NCBI GenBank assembly: GCA_965238305.1
Contig: CBDEHK010000001.1
Span: forward strand, 3,038,001-3,102,000
Length of the DNA stretch: 64,000 bases
Reading direction: 5' to 3'
Source of the DNA: CBDCGJ01 sp965238305
GTDB lineage: Bacteria; Pseudomonadota; Alphaproteobacteria; GCA-2731375
Shown: positions 45,071 through 54,478 of the stretch, piece after piece
How the letters are laid out: every line of letters starts with the position of its first letter
Numbering within the stretch: the stretch's first letter is position 1
Translations under genes and position numbers: made by a program
The notes under the pieces: generated by a model
What the model saw: the letters and a program-made list of their open reading frames with translations, nothing else
The model's database searches: none
What the model was told of the DNA's origin: nothing

Positions 45071-45106
45071 AACCAAACCTCAACTCAATTCGAAGGAATT
45101 TTGACA

Positions 45107-45727
45107 ATGGATATGACCGGCGAATACCGCATCAAAGCCAGCCGCGAACAGGTTTGGGCCGCCCTCAATGATCCAGAAATCCTGAAACAGAGCATACCCG
45201 GTTGCGATAGTCTCGAACAAACCTCTGATAATGCTTTTGCCGCCACTGTGACAACCAAAGTAGGTCCGGTGAAAGCCAAATTCAAAGGCGAAGTCGAGCT
45301 TAGCGATATCGACCCGCCCAATGGCTATACAATCTCCGGTGAAGGCAAAGGCGGCGCTGCGGGATTTGCCAAAGGCGGTGCAAAAGTAAAACTTGAGCAA
45401 GACGGCAGCGAAACTATTCTTTCTTATGAAGTTAACGCCAATGTTGGCGGTAAAATGGCTCAGTTGGGTGCTCGCCTCATCGATGGTACGGCAAAAAAAC
45501 TATCGGCGGAGTTTTTCCAGAAATTTGCCGAACTAGCGGAAGCGTCAGAAGAAGCTGCGGCAGCAGATATGAAGCCAGAAGTAGTGGCACCAGCAGCAGA
45601 ACAAATAACCGATGAACACGTGCCGCTGGAAATGCGTGAAAGCGCAAACTGGAATGGCTTGCCATCCTGGATATGGATTGGTGGAGCTATTGTCGCGGTC
45701 GTTATCGTGTTGTGGCTCGCGACCTAA
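45107..45727 (+). CDS. coxG: CoxG-like SRPBCC protein with C-terminal membrane anchor
   Basis: 206 residues from the ATG at 45107. Residues 1-145 have the CoxG fold (GEYRIKASREQVWAALNDPE, SIPGCDSL, KVGPVKAKFKGEVEL). An acidic Ala/Glu linker is followed by a terminal helix (WIWIGGAIVAVVIVLWLA) that could tether the protein, and perhaps the oxidoreductase, to the membrane. CoxG is known as the membrane-recruitment factor for CO dehydrogenase in Oligotropha. It lies upstream of coxSLM. Confidence 0.9.
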   Translation: MDMTGEYRIKASREQVWAALNDPEILKQSIPGCDSLEQTSDNAFAATVTTKVGPVKAKFKGEVELSDIDPPNGYTISGEGKGGAAGFAKGGAKVKLEQDGSETILSYEVNANVGGKMAQLGARLIDGTAKKLSAEFFQKFAELAEASEEAAAADMKPEVVAPAAEQITDEHVPLEMRESANWNGLPSWIWIGGAIVAVVIVLWLAT

Positions 45728-45900
45728 CCTTTATGTGATATCTCCCGCTAATTTAATGTCTATGCTTGACGTCGCGCCCACATTCTTCGAGACTGTTAGG
45801 CAAGGAGCGACTTTTGAGGGCAATGAAGCGTTTTCATGCTATTGATTAAGTCTAATAATCTCCGACTTGAAAGCTAAAACAAAAAAAAGGGAGGATCGGT

Positions 45901-46368
45901 ATGCCATCGGTTTCTATGACCGTGAACGGGCAATCCGTCACGAAAGACGTAGAGGAACGCACACTCCTCGTTCAATTTCTTCGCGAAACACTTGCTCTCA
46001 CCGGCACCCATGTCGGTTGCGATACCAGTCAATGCGGCGCCTGTGTCGTCGACGTGAATGGGAAAGCGATTAAATCATGTACGGCGCTAGCGGTCATGAA
46101 TGATGGGGCGGACGTGACCACGATCGAAGGGCTTGCCAATGGTGCTGAATTGCATCCAATGCAGGAAGCTTTCCGCGATAATCATGGCTTGCAATGCGGT
46201 TTCTGCACACCGGGTATGGTGATGACCGGGATCGACATGGCCAATCGCCATGCCAGCCTGGACGAAGCAACTGTACGCCAGGAATTGGAAGGTAATATCT
46301 GCCGCTGCACCGGTTACCACAATATTGTCAAATCGATATTGGCGGGCGCTGAAGCGATGCGCGGTTAG
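45901..46368 (+). CDS. coxS: Molybdenum hydroxylase small subunit (2x[2Fe-2S])
   Basis: 155 residues with the two expected cluster sets: plant-type C40, C45, C48, C60 and the helical set C99, C102, C134, C136. A very strong ribosome site (AAGGGAGG) precedes the ATG. It passes electrons between the Mo site in CoxL and the FAD in CoxM. First gene of the SLM core. Confidence 0.95.
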   Translation: MPSVSMTVNGQSVTKDVEERTLLVQFLRETLALTGTHVGCDTSQCGACVVDVNGKAIKSCTALAVMNDGADVTTIEGLANGAELHPMQEAFRDNHGLQCGFCTPGMVMTGIDMANRHASLDEATVRQELEGNICRCTGYHNIVKSILAGAEAMRG

Positions 46369-46412
46369 ACCAAACCTACGGAATTCAACCATTCAAAAAG
46401 GGGAGAAATGCC

Positions 46413-48767
46413 ATGAATGCCGAAACGGGTATTGGCGCTTCTGTCAAAAGAGTAGAAGACAAACGTTTCCTCACTGGCAAAGGCCGGTATACAGACGACA
46501 TTAATATACCCGGTCAATCATATGCCTATTTCGTGCGCTCGCCGCACGCTCACGCCACTTTGAATTCTATCGACATAAGTGCAGCGACGGCCTTAGCAGG
46601 TGTGTTGGCTGTCTTCACCGGCGATGATTTGGCTGCCGATGGTATCGGTCCGCTGGTTTGCGGTGCGGCGTTGACCGGTACGGACGGTGAAGGCCAAAAA
46701 GCGCCGGCCCATCCGGCGCTGGCGCAAGGCAAAGTGCGCTATGTCGGTGACCATGTTGCGGTGGTAATTGCCGAAACCTTGGCACTGGCCAAGGATGGCG
46801 CAGAACTGGTCGATGTCGATTACGGCGTATTGCCAAGTACAACCGATCTTGCAAGCAGCGATCAGGACGGCAAACCGCAGATTCATGAGGAAGCACCGAA
46901 CAACATCTGCATCGATTGGGAATTTGGCGAGAGGGCTGATGTTGATGCAGCCATGGCCGGCGCCCATCATGTTGCGGAATTGGAACTGGTCAACAATCGC
47001 ATGGTGACCAATCCGGTGGAACCGCGGGCTGCTGTGGGTGACTATAACTCCGGCACCGAAGAGTTGACTTTGTACGTCACGACACAAAACCCGCATGTCC
47101 ATCGCTTGGTATTTTCAGCCTTCAACGGTCTTGCGCCCGAACATAAATTGCGGGTCGTCGGCCCGGATGTCGGTGGTGGATTCGGTGTCAAGATATTTAC
47201 CTATTCAGAAGAACTGGTTTGTGCCTGGGCTGCCCGCAAAATCGATCGTGCGGTCAAATGGACGGCGGAGAAATCCGAGACTTTCATGTCCGATGCACAT
47301 GGCCGAGATCATGTCACAAAAGTAAGACTGGCTATGGACGAAAATGGCAAGTTCCTTGCCCTGCATTGTCAGACTAAGGCCAACATGGGTGCTTATCTAC
47401 AACTCTTTTCGGTGACTGTCCCGACCCTGTTCCACGCTTTCTTGTTAGCAGGGCCCTACACCACGCCGGCAATACTTTGCGAAATTCGTAATATGTTTAC
47501 CAATACTTCACCCGTAGATGCTTCGCGCGGCGCCGGCCGGCCAGAAGCGACTTACATCCTGGAGCGGATTGTCGACGTCGCGGCACGAGACTTGGGCCTG
47601 GATCCTGCGGAACTGAGACGACGCAACTTCATCGCCGCTGATGCTTTTCCATATCAAACGCCGGTCGTGCATCTTTATGATTCAGGTGACTACGACGCCG
47701 CGTTGGATAAGGCGATTGAAATTGCTGACTATGCGGGATTGTCGGCGCGGCAAGAAGAAGCTAAAGGCCGCGGCAAACGTCGGGGAATTGGTTTATCGTC
47801 CTATATCGAAGCTTGCGGTGTTGCGCCATCAGCTGCGGTGGGCTCTTTGGGCGTCGGCGTCGGACTTTGGGAATCTGCGCAAGTCCGATTTAATCCAACG
47901 GGCAATGTTCAGGTTTTCACTGGTACCCATTCACATGGTCAAGGCCATGAGACGGCCTTTGCCCAACTTATCAACGATCAACTCGGCGTGCCGATTGAGA
48001 ATGTTGATGTGATCCACGGCGATACCGCCCGCACCCAATTTGGTATGGGGACCTATGGTTCTCGTTCCCTTGCGGTTGGCGGTGTAGCGATTACCAATGC
48101 CTGTCAAAAAATTATTGATAAGGGCAAGAAAATTGCCGCTCATCTAATGGAAGCGGCAGAAGAAGACGTCGAATTCGCAGGCGGCAACTTCACAGTAGCC
48201 GGTACCGACAAATCGGTAAATATAGCCGAAGTCGCATTTGCCGCCTATGTGCCACATAACTATCCAGAGGGCGTCGAACCTGGACTAGATGAAAACGCCT
48301 TTTTCGATCCTTTGAACTTCTCCTTCCCCGCCGGCACACATATTTGTGAAGTGGAGGTGGATCCGGATACCGGGAAAGTGGAGATTGTGGATTATACAGC
48401 GGTCGACGATTTTGGCCGTTTGATCAATCCCATGATCGTTGCCGGGCAAGTTCATGGCGGTATCGCTCATGGTGTCGGACAGGCGCTACTGGAAGTCTGT
48501 AAATACGACAGTGAAAGCGGTCAGTTGCTGACTGGTTCCTTGATGGATTACGCGATGCCCAGGGCAGACAATGTGCCAAACTTCAAAGTCGACTACGCGC
48601 CAACAGAGCCGGCCCATAACCCGCTTGGTGTTAAGGGCTGTGGTGAAGCAGGTGCGATTGCGGCGCCGCCTGCGGTCATTAACGCCATCGCCAACGCTTT
48701 GGGTGTGAAGCACGTCGACATGCCGGCGACGTCGGAAAATGTCTGGCGTGCGGCACAGGGCGCTTGA
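46413..48767 (+). CDS. coxL: Molybdenum hydroxylase large subunit, form II-like CoxL
   Basis: 784 residues of the xanthine-oxidase family, binding molybdopterin cytosine dinucleotide. The active-site loop is A370-S-R-G-A-G-R376, close to the AYRGAGR of form II, not the CSFR of form I CO dehydrogenase. The catalytic Glu region GVKGCGEAGAI near the C-terminus is intact. The substrate is therefore unlikely to be CO by default; an aldehyde, purine or other heterocycle is possible. Product name coxL is by family only. Confidence 0.9.
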   Translation: MNAETGIGASVKRVEDKRFLTGKGRYTDDINIPGQSYAYFVRSPHAHATLNSIDISAATALAGVLAVFTGDDLAADGIGPLVCGAALTGTDGEGQKAPAHPALAQGKVRYVGDHVAVVIAETLALAKDGAELVDVDYGVLPSTTDLASSDQDGKPQIHEEAPNNICIDWEFGERADVDAAMAGAHHVAELELVNNRMVTNPVEPRAAVGDYNSGTEELTLYVTTQNPHVHRLVFSAFNGLAPEHKLRVVGPDVGGGFGVKIFTYSEELVCAWAARKIDRAVKWTAEKSETFMSDAHGRDHVTKVRLAMDENGKFLALHCQTKANMGAYLQLFSVTVPTLFHAFLLAGPYTTPAILCEIRNMFTNTSPVDASRGAGRPEATYILERIVDVAARDLGLDPAELRRRNFIAADAFPYQTPVVHLYDSGDYDAALDKAIEIADYAGLSARQEEAKGRGKRRGIGLSSYIEACGVAPSAAVGSLGVGVGLWESAQVRFNPTGNVQVFTGTHSHGQGHETAFAQLINDQLGVPIENVDVIHGDTARTQFGMGTYGSRSLAVGGVAITNACQKIIDKGKKIAAHLMEAAEEDVEFAGGNFTVAGTDKSVNIAEVAFAAYVPHNYPEGVEPGLDENAFFDPLNFSFPAGTHICEVEVDPDTGKVEIVDYTAVDDFGRLINPMIVAGQVHGGIAHGVGQALLEVCKYDSESGQLLTGSLMDYAMPRADNVPNFKVDYAPTEPAHNPLGVKGCGEAGAIAAPPAVINAIANALGVKHVDMPATSENVWRAAQGA

Positions 48768-48799
48768 GTTTAGGGCTTAGATTAAAGGAGCAATGAAAG

Positions 48800-49594
48800 A
48801 TGTATAACTTCTCCTATCATCGTCCGGCCAGTGTGGCGGACGCTGTTAATGCCCTTAACGGGGCAGAAGATGGAAAATTTGTCGCTGGTGGTCAAACTTT
48901 GCTGCCGACCATGAAACAACGTTTGGCAGCGCCCAGTGACTTAGTCGATCTATCCGGCGTGGCGGACCTGACTGGCATCACAGTAGCCGATGGTAACGTG
49001 ACCATTGGGGCCATGACCTGCCATGCGGACGTCGCTAATTCGGCAGATGTGCAGAATGCGATACCGGCGTTGGCAGGTTTGGCTGGGCGGATTGGTGATC
49101 CGGCGGTGCGCCACAAGGGTACGCTTGGTGGCTCGATCGCAAATGCAGATCCGGCGGCTGATTATCCGGCCGCGGTTTGTGCGTTAAGCGCGACTGTCAA
49201 CACCAACAAACGGTCGATTGCTGGTAATGAATTTTTCACCGATCTTTTCGAAACCGCGTTGGAGGAAGATGAAATCATTACCAGTGTTTCCTTTCCTGTT
49301 CCCGACGCCGCCGCCTATATGAAGTTCGAAAACCCGGCGTCGCGATATGCAATTGTCGGTGTGTTCGTTGCTAAAACATCCGGTGGTGTGCAAGTCGGCG
49401 TCACCGGTGCAACTTCACATGCCCATCGCGGTCCGAGGCTGGAAGCGGCGTTGAATGCCAACTTCTCGCCAGATGCTGTCGATAGTGTCGAACTGCCGGT
49501 TGATATTATGAATTCAGACATTCATGCCAGTTCTGAATATCGGGCCCATTTGGTTAAGGTCATGGCCAAACGCGCCGTCGCCGCTTGCGGTTAA
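48800..49594 (+). CDS. coxM: Molybdenum hydroxylase FAD subunit
   Basis: 264 residues with both FAD-binding motifs of the family: A29-G-G-Q (KFVAGGQTLLP) and T108-LGGS112 (KGTLGGSIANADPAADYP). It completes the S-L-M core. It ends just before a strong inverted repeat and a foreign-looking gene on the other strand. Confidence 0.95.
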   Translation: MYNFSYHRPASVADAVNALNGAEDGKFVAGGQTLLPTMKQRLAAPSDLVDLSGVADLTGITVADGNVTIGAMTCHADVANSADVQNAIPALAGLAGRIGDPAVRHKGTLGGSIANADPAADYPAAVCALSATVNTNKRSIAGNEFFTDLFETALEEDEIITSVSFPVPDAAAYMKFENPASRYAIVGVFVAKTSGGVQVGVTGATSHAHRGPRLEAALNANFSPDAVDSVELPVDIMNSDIHASSEYRAHLVKVMAKRAVAACG

Positions 49595-49613
49595 GACGCG
49601 GCTCGAAAAATAT

Positions 49614-49645
49614 CGAACAGGGGGAGGCCTGCCTCCCCCTGTTCG
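49614..49645. terminator. Long GC-rich hairpin after coxM
   Basis: A perfect inverted repeat, CGAACAGGGGGAGGC / GCCTCCCCCTGTTCG, has only two bases between its arms. It lies in the spacer between convergent coxM and the sulfatase-like gene. There is no T-run on the plus side, so termination or mRNA-end protection is inferred. Confidence 0.65.
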
Positions 49646-49682
49646 CCGCGCCCTATACGCAATATCTTCTTCGGAAATAGCT

Positions 49683-51431
49683 TTACTTGATTTTGCCCTG
49701 GCGCAGGGCATTTTCAATATACTGTTCTATCGTGATTGTCCGACTGTTCACGCGAAAACTGACATGATCTCTGTGCCGATGGGAAGACAATTGACTAGCT
49801 GGCAAATAGACAAAATAGTTTTTATCAACTAGATCGGTTGACCTATAGTCGAACAAGTTAATACCATTAAAATGCTCACATTGATCACGAGACGAGTAAA
49901 TTCTACACAATGTCATCGCCAGATCATTCAGAAGGACGACATCATCTATTAGCTTTATGTTCTTCTGTTTTTGATCGAAATTTTTGATCATTAAGAGCGG
50001 TTGATAGCGGTTCAACCCCCAAAATTTATGGCCATTGATGGAAATATTGCCAGGAGGCTGATCAAAAAAATAACCTGGTTTGCCATGATCAGATTTCAGC
50101 ACCACCACCGACTTATCATAAATTCCTAATTTCTTTAGCTTTTTGAGGAAACCTCCAAATTGACGGAGCGCGCACTTTGCTTGCGCCAGCATACCCACTT
50201 GATTTTGGTGCTTGACATTCCACTGATGATTGCCAATTTCACAGTTTTCTTTCGTTCTTATTGGAAAATGTGTATGGGTAAAATGTACCATACGAACAGA
50301 TTCCTCCAACTTTTCCGATGTTTTTAATCCCGCCAGAAATTCATTAAAAAGTTTGTTTTCGTAAACGGTGCGCCGCGGTTCGAAAATCGTGCGCCGTCGA
50401 TCGAAAATAGCTTCATATCTTGGGATTTCCAGAATTTTTCTTTTTATTTCTCTAAGGTTTGTATATTTGCCGAATATGCATGTTCCAATTCTGCATTGGG
50501 CCATATTTATAAGATCAAGCAGGCTATCGATGTTGTTCGGATATTTGGCCAGGTCAAATTGATTGATAGTTTGTTCTCGATCAACAAATCGAGCGTATAA
50601 GCCTAATGCATAAGCATTTTCAGAAACATTCAATACAGCATAATTTTTGAAGCTTGCTTGCTCAGAATAGTAATCTACTATTTGGTCTACATTGGGCCCG
50701 ATTTTTTCGAAATCTTGAACACCGAATAGCTCGCCCATTATTGACGATTCTGTTGCTGGGCTTTGCGCAACAGCATTGGTGAAAAATAAGAAATCTTTCA
50801 GTGAATTCTTGAATTCTGGCGATGTCCCAAGGGCCTCGCGAATCACTACTCCCGGCAGACCGTCAAAACTAATGACAAATACATTCTGTTTAGTCGAAAC
50901 CGAAAGAAAATCGCTGATATCGACGGAGTCCTCACTTTGCAAGGCGTGAAGCATCGGAAGATAAAATAAACTCGATATTGATACAGTGCTCACAAAAATG
51001 AGCGAGACTAATTTGATACCAGCATAGCGCCAAACCCCAAATGTGATGACCGCGCATATAATTACCGCGAGGCTAAATTTTTGCGGATTAACTGGCGGCG
51101 ATAGAGCTGAAAACATACCAGCACTATCGATGATCGGTAGTAAATATCCTGTAATAACTACAAATAATGAAAAATAGACTACTATTACCCGGACAAACGT
51201 TAAGGAGTTTTCGTTATTTTTTATTAAAATAACCGAACATAAATAAAGTATTACTAGGCAGATAAAGAATACAATAAACACCGGCAGAGAAATATGTAGA
51301 AAATAGGTTAAATCGACACCAATAATTTCAGTGTAATTATTCTTCCACACAATTAATGGAACGCCGATAAATAAATTAAAACTTAGAACAAATAATAAGC
51401 AGATGGAAAATTTTTCATTACCGATATTCAT
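49683..51431 (-). CDS. Membrane-anchored sulfatase/alkaline phosphatase superfamily protein
   Basis: 582 residues: about five N-terminal membrane helices (to residue 165), then an extracytoplasmic domain with sulfatase-superfamily metal motifs VISFDG (D190), SPATESS (likely nucleophile T227), HTHFP and LKSDHGKPGY. Such layouts occur in phosphoethanolamine and phosphoglycerol transferases (LPS or glycan decorating) and LtaS relatives. The gene is markedly AT-rich compared with its neighbours, uses opposite strand and splits the cox cluster, pointing to horizontal acquisition. The substrate is unknown. Confidence 0.8.
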   Translation of the reverse strand: MNIGNEKFSICLLFVLSFNLFIGVPLIVWKNNYTEIIGVDLTYFLHISLPVFIVFFICLVILYLCSVILIKNNENSLTFVRVIVVYFSLFVVITGYLLPIIDSAGMFSALSPPVNPQKFSLAVIICAVITFGVWRYAGIKLVSLIFVSTVSISSLFYLPMLHALQSEDSVDISDFLSVSTKQNVFVISFDGLPGVVIREALGTSPEFKNSLKDFLFFTNAVAQSPATESSIMGELFGVQDFEKIGPNVDQIVDYYSEQASFKNYAVLNVSENAYALGLYARFVDREQTINQFDLAKYPNNIDSLLDLINMAQCRIGTCIFGKYTNLREIKRKILEIPRYEAIFDRRRTIFEPRRTVYENKLFNEFLAGLKTSEKLEESVRMVHFTHTHFPIRTKENCEIGNHQWNVKHQNQVGMLAQAKCALRQFGGFLKKLKKLGIYDKSVVVLKSDHGKPGYFFDQPPGNISINGHKFWGLNRYQPLLMIKNFDQKQKNIKLIDDVVLLNDLAMTLCRIYSSRDQCEHFNGINLFDYRSTDLVDKNYFVYLPASQLSSHRHRDHVSFRVNSRTITIEQYIENALRQGKIK

Positions 51432-51998
51432 GTGATATTCATACTAACTTTATTCGACTTGGCATTTACGTCCAAATTGTATGCCGATAACAGCTTCGGG
51501 CACCAATGAATTTGGAATAATAACGACGAGCTATAGAAAATCAACTGCACGAATAAAGGCGTTTTCTTGGTACTCAACGCTGAAGCGGTACTACTGAAAT
51601 GTAGTCGTGGACAGATTTCACTCCGATGGTGGTAGTAATACATAATCGAATCTCCCCGAAAACCATAATTACCAACAGACCTTGTTTCATGACCTGGCTA
51701 TTTTCCGAACCCTATCGCTTGTTTTATTGTCCATTCCTAATTTATCGGATTTTGAGCTCACGAATTATTCTTCGCTCAGTGCTTCTCTATCATTTGCAGC
51801 TGTTAGGCTATGAATTTCGGGCGAAAAGCGCTGGTCAATCAGCCGGTTTGTGGCGTAATATTTTGCCGTTGCAAAATAGACATTAACTGAGATGAAAATG
51901 CTCGACAATCGTCGAGAAGTTGTCGATAGACTTTAACAGCGCCGGTCTTTCTGTTTTGAGAATGGGGTGCTTCGCTTTCCCCAACCTTTCGCTGGATC
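51432..51998. other. Long intergenic spacer before coxD
   Basis: About 570 bases, AT-rich in its first 450. Only short open frames without recognisable protein features are seen. It should hold promoters for both the sulfatase-like gene (minus) and coxD (plus). A weak hairpin TGGGGTGCTTCGCTTTCCCCA lies just upstream of coxD. Probably part of the insertion that separates coxSLM from coxDE. Confidence 0.5.
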
Positions 51999-52928
51999 AT
52001 GCCGATGCCGTCAAAACTACCCAGTTCCGTTGATCAGACGCTGACATTGTTAAGCGATGGCGATTATGTCGCTGATCGTAGTTTGGCGACGACTTTGTAC
52101 CTTGCCCTTGCCATGGGCCGGCCCTTGTTTCTGGAAGGAGAAGCCGGGGTCGGGAAAACCGAAATCGCTAAAGTATTGTCGGAAACCCTTGGTCGCAAAC
52201 TGGTCAGGCTTCAATGTTATGAAGGGTTGGACATATCTTCTGCGGTTTATGAGTGGAATTATGCGCGGCAAATGATTGAAATTCGTTTGGCGGAAGCGAG
52301 CCACGAAGCCGAACGGGATAAGCTGTCGGATGATATCTTTTCGACAGAGTTCCTGATCGAAAGACCGCTGTTACAGGCACTTCGAGCCGATGATAGTGGC
52401 CCGCCTGTCCTACTGATTGACGAGTTGGACCGCACCGACGAGCCGTTTGAAGCTTATCTCCTTGAAGTTTTGTCCGACTTCCAAATCACTATTCCGGAAA
52501 TTGGTTCGATCAAGGCAGAGGAAGCACCGATCGTTGTCGTCACCTCGAACCGCACGCGGGAAATCCATGATGCCTTAAAACGGCGTTGTCTATATCACTG
52601 GGTCGGTTATCCGGATGCAGTACGGGAATTGGAAATCCTGCGGACTAAACTGCCCGGTATCGACAAGACCCTGAGCCGTCAAGTTGTCTCTTTCATTCAG
52701 GCCTTGCGGCAAGAAGACCTATTCAAACTCCCCGGCGTCGCAGAAACCCTGGACTGGGCCAGTGCCCTTACCCAGCTTGATAAACTCGCTCTGGACCCGT
52801 CGACGATAGACGATACCCTGGGGGTCTTGCTGAAATATCAAGATGACATTGTCAAAATACAAGGAAGTGAAGCCGCCCGCATCCTGGAAGATGTAAAACA
52901 GGAACTGGCCGGCTCGCCGCTGGGATAG
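51999..52928 (+). CDS. coxD: MoxR-type AAA+ ATPase CoxD
   Basis: 309 residues with Walker A GEAGVGKTE (about 46-54), Walker B LLIDELDRTDEPFEA and the MoxR sensor region VTSNRTREIHDALKRRC. CoxD in Oligotropha works as a chaperone-like ATPase in maturation of the Mo site. It begins the second half of the cox cluster, and its stop abuts coxE. Confidence 0.93.
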   Translation: MPMPSKLPSSVDQTLTLLSDGDYVADRSLATTLYLALAMGRPLFLEGEAGVGKTEIAKVLSETLGRKLVRLQCYEGLDISSAVYEWNYARQMIEIRLAEASHEAERDKLSDDIFSTEFLIERPLLQALRADDSGPPVLLIDELDRTDEPFEAYLLEVLSDFQITIPEIGSIKAEEAPIVVVTSNRTREIHDALKRRCLYHWVGYPDAVRELEILRTKLPGIDKTLSRQVVSFIQALRQEDLFKLPGVAETLDWASALTQLDKLALDPSTIDDTLGVLLKYQDDIVKIQGSEAARILEDVKQELAGSPLG

Positions 52929-54155
52929 ATGAACGATAGTACATCCTCGCCCGATCACGGCAAAATGGCAGAGAATATTATGCATTTTGCTCGGGTCTTG
53001 CGCGCGGCCGGCCTGCCGCTAGGACCGGGAAAAGTATTGGATGCCGTTCGCGCCGTCGAGATCGCCGGCATTGGTCGCCGGGACGATTTTTATTGGACTT
53101 TGTTCTCGATTTTCGTCAATCGCTACGATCAGCGTGAGTTGTTCGATCAGGCTTTTCATATATTCTGGCGCAACCCGCAGATCATGGAAAAGATGATGGG
53201 GATGCTGTTGCCGATGCTGGAATTGCCACCGGATCAGTCCCATGATCAGCAGGAGATTATCCGCCGTCTCGCCGAGGCGATGGGTAAAGGAGAACGGGAA
53301 AGCCGAGAAGAGGACGGCGAGGAAGTAGAATTTGATGCCACTTTGACTTATTCCGCCCGAGAAGTGCTGCAGGAAATCGATTTCGAAAGCATGTCGGCGG
53401 AAGAATTGGCGGAAGCGCGTGCCGCTATCGCCCGCATGAAACTGCCAATTGCCGAAGTTACGACCCGACGGTTTATTGCCAATTCGCGTGGACATCGGAT
53501 CGATATGCGCCGGACAATGCGGGCGGCGTTACGTTCAGGTGGCGACATCATCCCGCTTAGGAAACGTAAGCGCAAGCGGCGCCATCCCCCTCTCGTCGTC
53601 TTGTGCGACATCTCCGGCTCCATGAACCGTTACAGTCGCATGTTCCTGCATTTTATGCATGCGATCACGAATGACCGAGATCGCGTCTCGACTTTCGTTT
53701 TTGGTACCCGACTGACAAACATAACACGGTATTTGCGACAAAAAGATGTCGACGTCGCGTTGGATCAAGTCACCGAAGCAGTTGACGATTGGTCAGGTGG
53801 CACCCGCATAGGTGCCTGTTTCAAATCCTTCAACGATCATTGGTCCAGGCGGGTTTTGGCCCAAGGCGCGGTGGTTCTAATCATCTCCGACGGTCTGGAT
53901 CGCGATGCCGGCAGTGGATTGCGGAAGGAGATGGAGCGTTTGCACAAATCTTGCCGCCGTCTTATCTGGTTAAATCCGCTCTTGCGTTATGAGGGTTTTC
54001 AACCCAAATCTAGAGGGGTGCGTGCGATGTTGCCACATGTCGACGATTTTCGTAGCGTGCATAATCTTAGCAGTTTGTCCGAATTGACCGATATACTTGG
54101 TCAGCCGGCAAGGCCGAACGACAGCGACAAACAATTCAAGGAAATGGTAGCCTGA
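52929..54155 (+). CDS. coxE: CoxE-like von Willebrand A domain protein
   Basis: 408 residues. The C-terminal half is a VWA domain with the metal-ion-dependent adhesion site DISGSMNRYS (D227 onwards), preceded by an acidic and then a very basic segment (RKRKRKRRHP). It is the usual partner of MoxR-type CoxD in maturing molybdenum hydroxylases. It follows coxD without a gap. Confidence 0.93.
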   Translation: MNDSTSSPDHGKMAENIMHFARVLRAAGLPLGPGKVLDAVRAVEIAGIGRRDDFYWTLFSIFVNRYDQRELFDQAFHIFWRNPQIMEKMMGMLLPMLELPPDQSHDQQEIIRRLAEAMGKGERESREEDGEEVEFDATLTYSAREVLQEIDFESMSAEELAEARAAIARMKLPIAEVTTRRFIANSRGHRIDMRRTMRAALRSGGDIIPLRKRKRKRRHPPLVVLCDISGSMNRYSRMFLHFMHAITNDRDRVSTFVFGTRLTNITRYLRQKDVDVALDQVTEAVDDWSGGTRIGACFKSFNDHWSRRVLAQGAVVLIISDGLDRDAGSGLRKEMERLHKSCRRLIWLNPLLRYEGFQPKSRGVRAMLPHVDDFRSVHNLSSLSELTDILGQPARPNDSDKQFKEMVA

Positions 54156-54157
54156 CC

Positions 54158-54478
54158 ATGATCGAACATGACAAAGTTTTAGAAGCAGCCGCCAAGTGGA
54201 AAGCGGAAGGACGAAACGTGGCTTTGGCGACGGTCGTTAATACTTGGGGTTCCTCCCCCCGTCCTGTTGGTAGCCAATTGGTGGCCGATGAAAAAGGGAA
54301 TTTCATTGGCTCTGTCTCCGGCGGTTGCATCGAAGGCGCTGTTGTTGGGGAAGCCATGGCCTCAATCGAAGACGGAAAAACGCGGTTGTTGGATTATGGT
54401 GTCAGCGATGAAATGGCCTGGGAAGTTGGTCTGACTTGCGGCGGTAAAGTGCAGGTATTTGTAGAGAAAGTTGAATGA
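54158..54478 (+). CDS. XdhC/CoxI family protein, N-terminal-domain type
   Basis: 106 residues corresponding to the XdhC_CoxI domain: ATVVNTWGSSPRPVGSQLVAD and GSVSGGCIEGAVV, with the conserved Cys in SGGC and the second Cys in LTCGGKVQVF. The C-terminal Rossmann domain of XdhC is encoded by the next gene, which overlaps by 4 bases. XdhC-type proteins bind and sulfurate Mo cofactor before insertion into the large subunit. Confidence 0.9.
   Translation: MIEHDKVLEAAAKWKAEGRNVALATVVNTWGSSPRPVGSQLVADEKGNFIGSVSGGCIEGAVVGEAMASIEDGKTRLLDYGVSDEMAWEVGLTCGGKVQVFVEKVE

Noticed and set aside
49524..49832. Plus-strand open frame across the coxM end and the hairpin
   Set aside because: It overlaps coxM in another frame and reads through the inverted repeat; no family match.
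51626..51886. 86-codon open frame in the spacer before coxD
   Set aside because: No recognisable family, atypical composition and no ribosome site; probably chance in AT-rich DNA.
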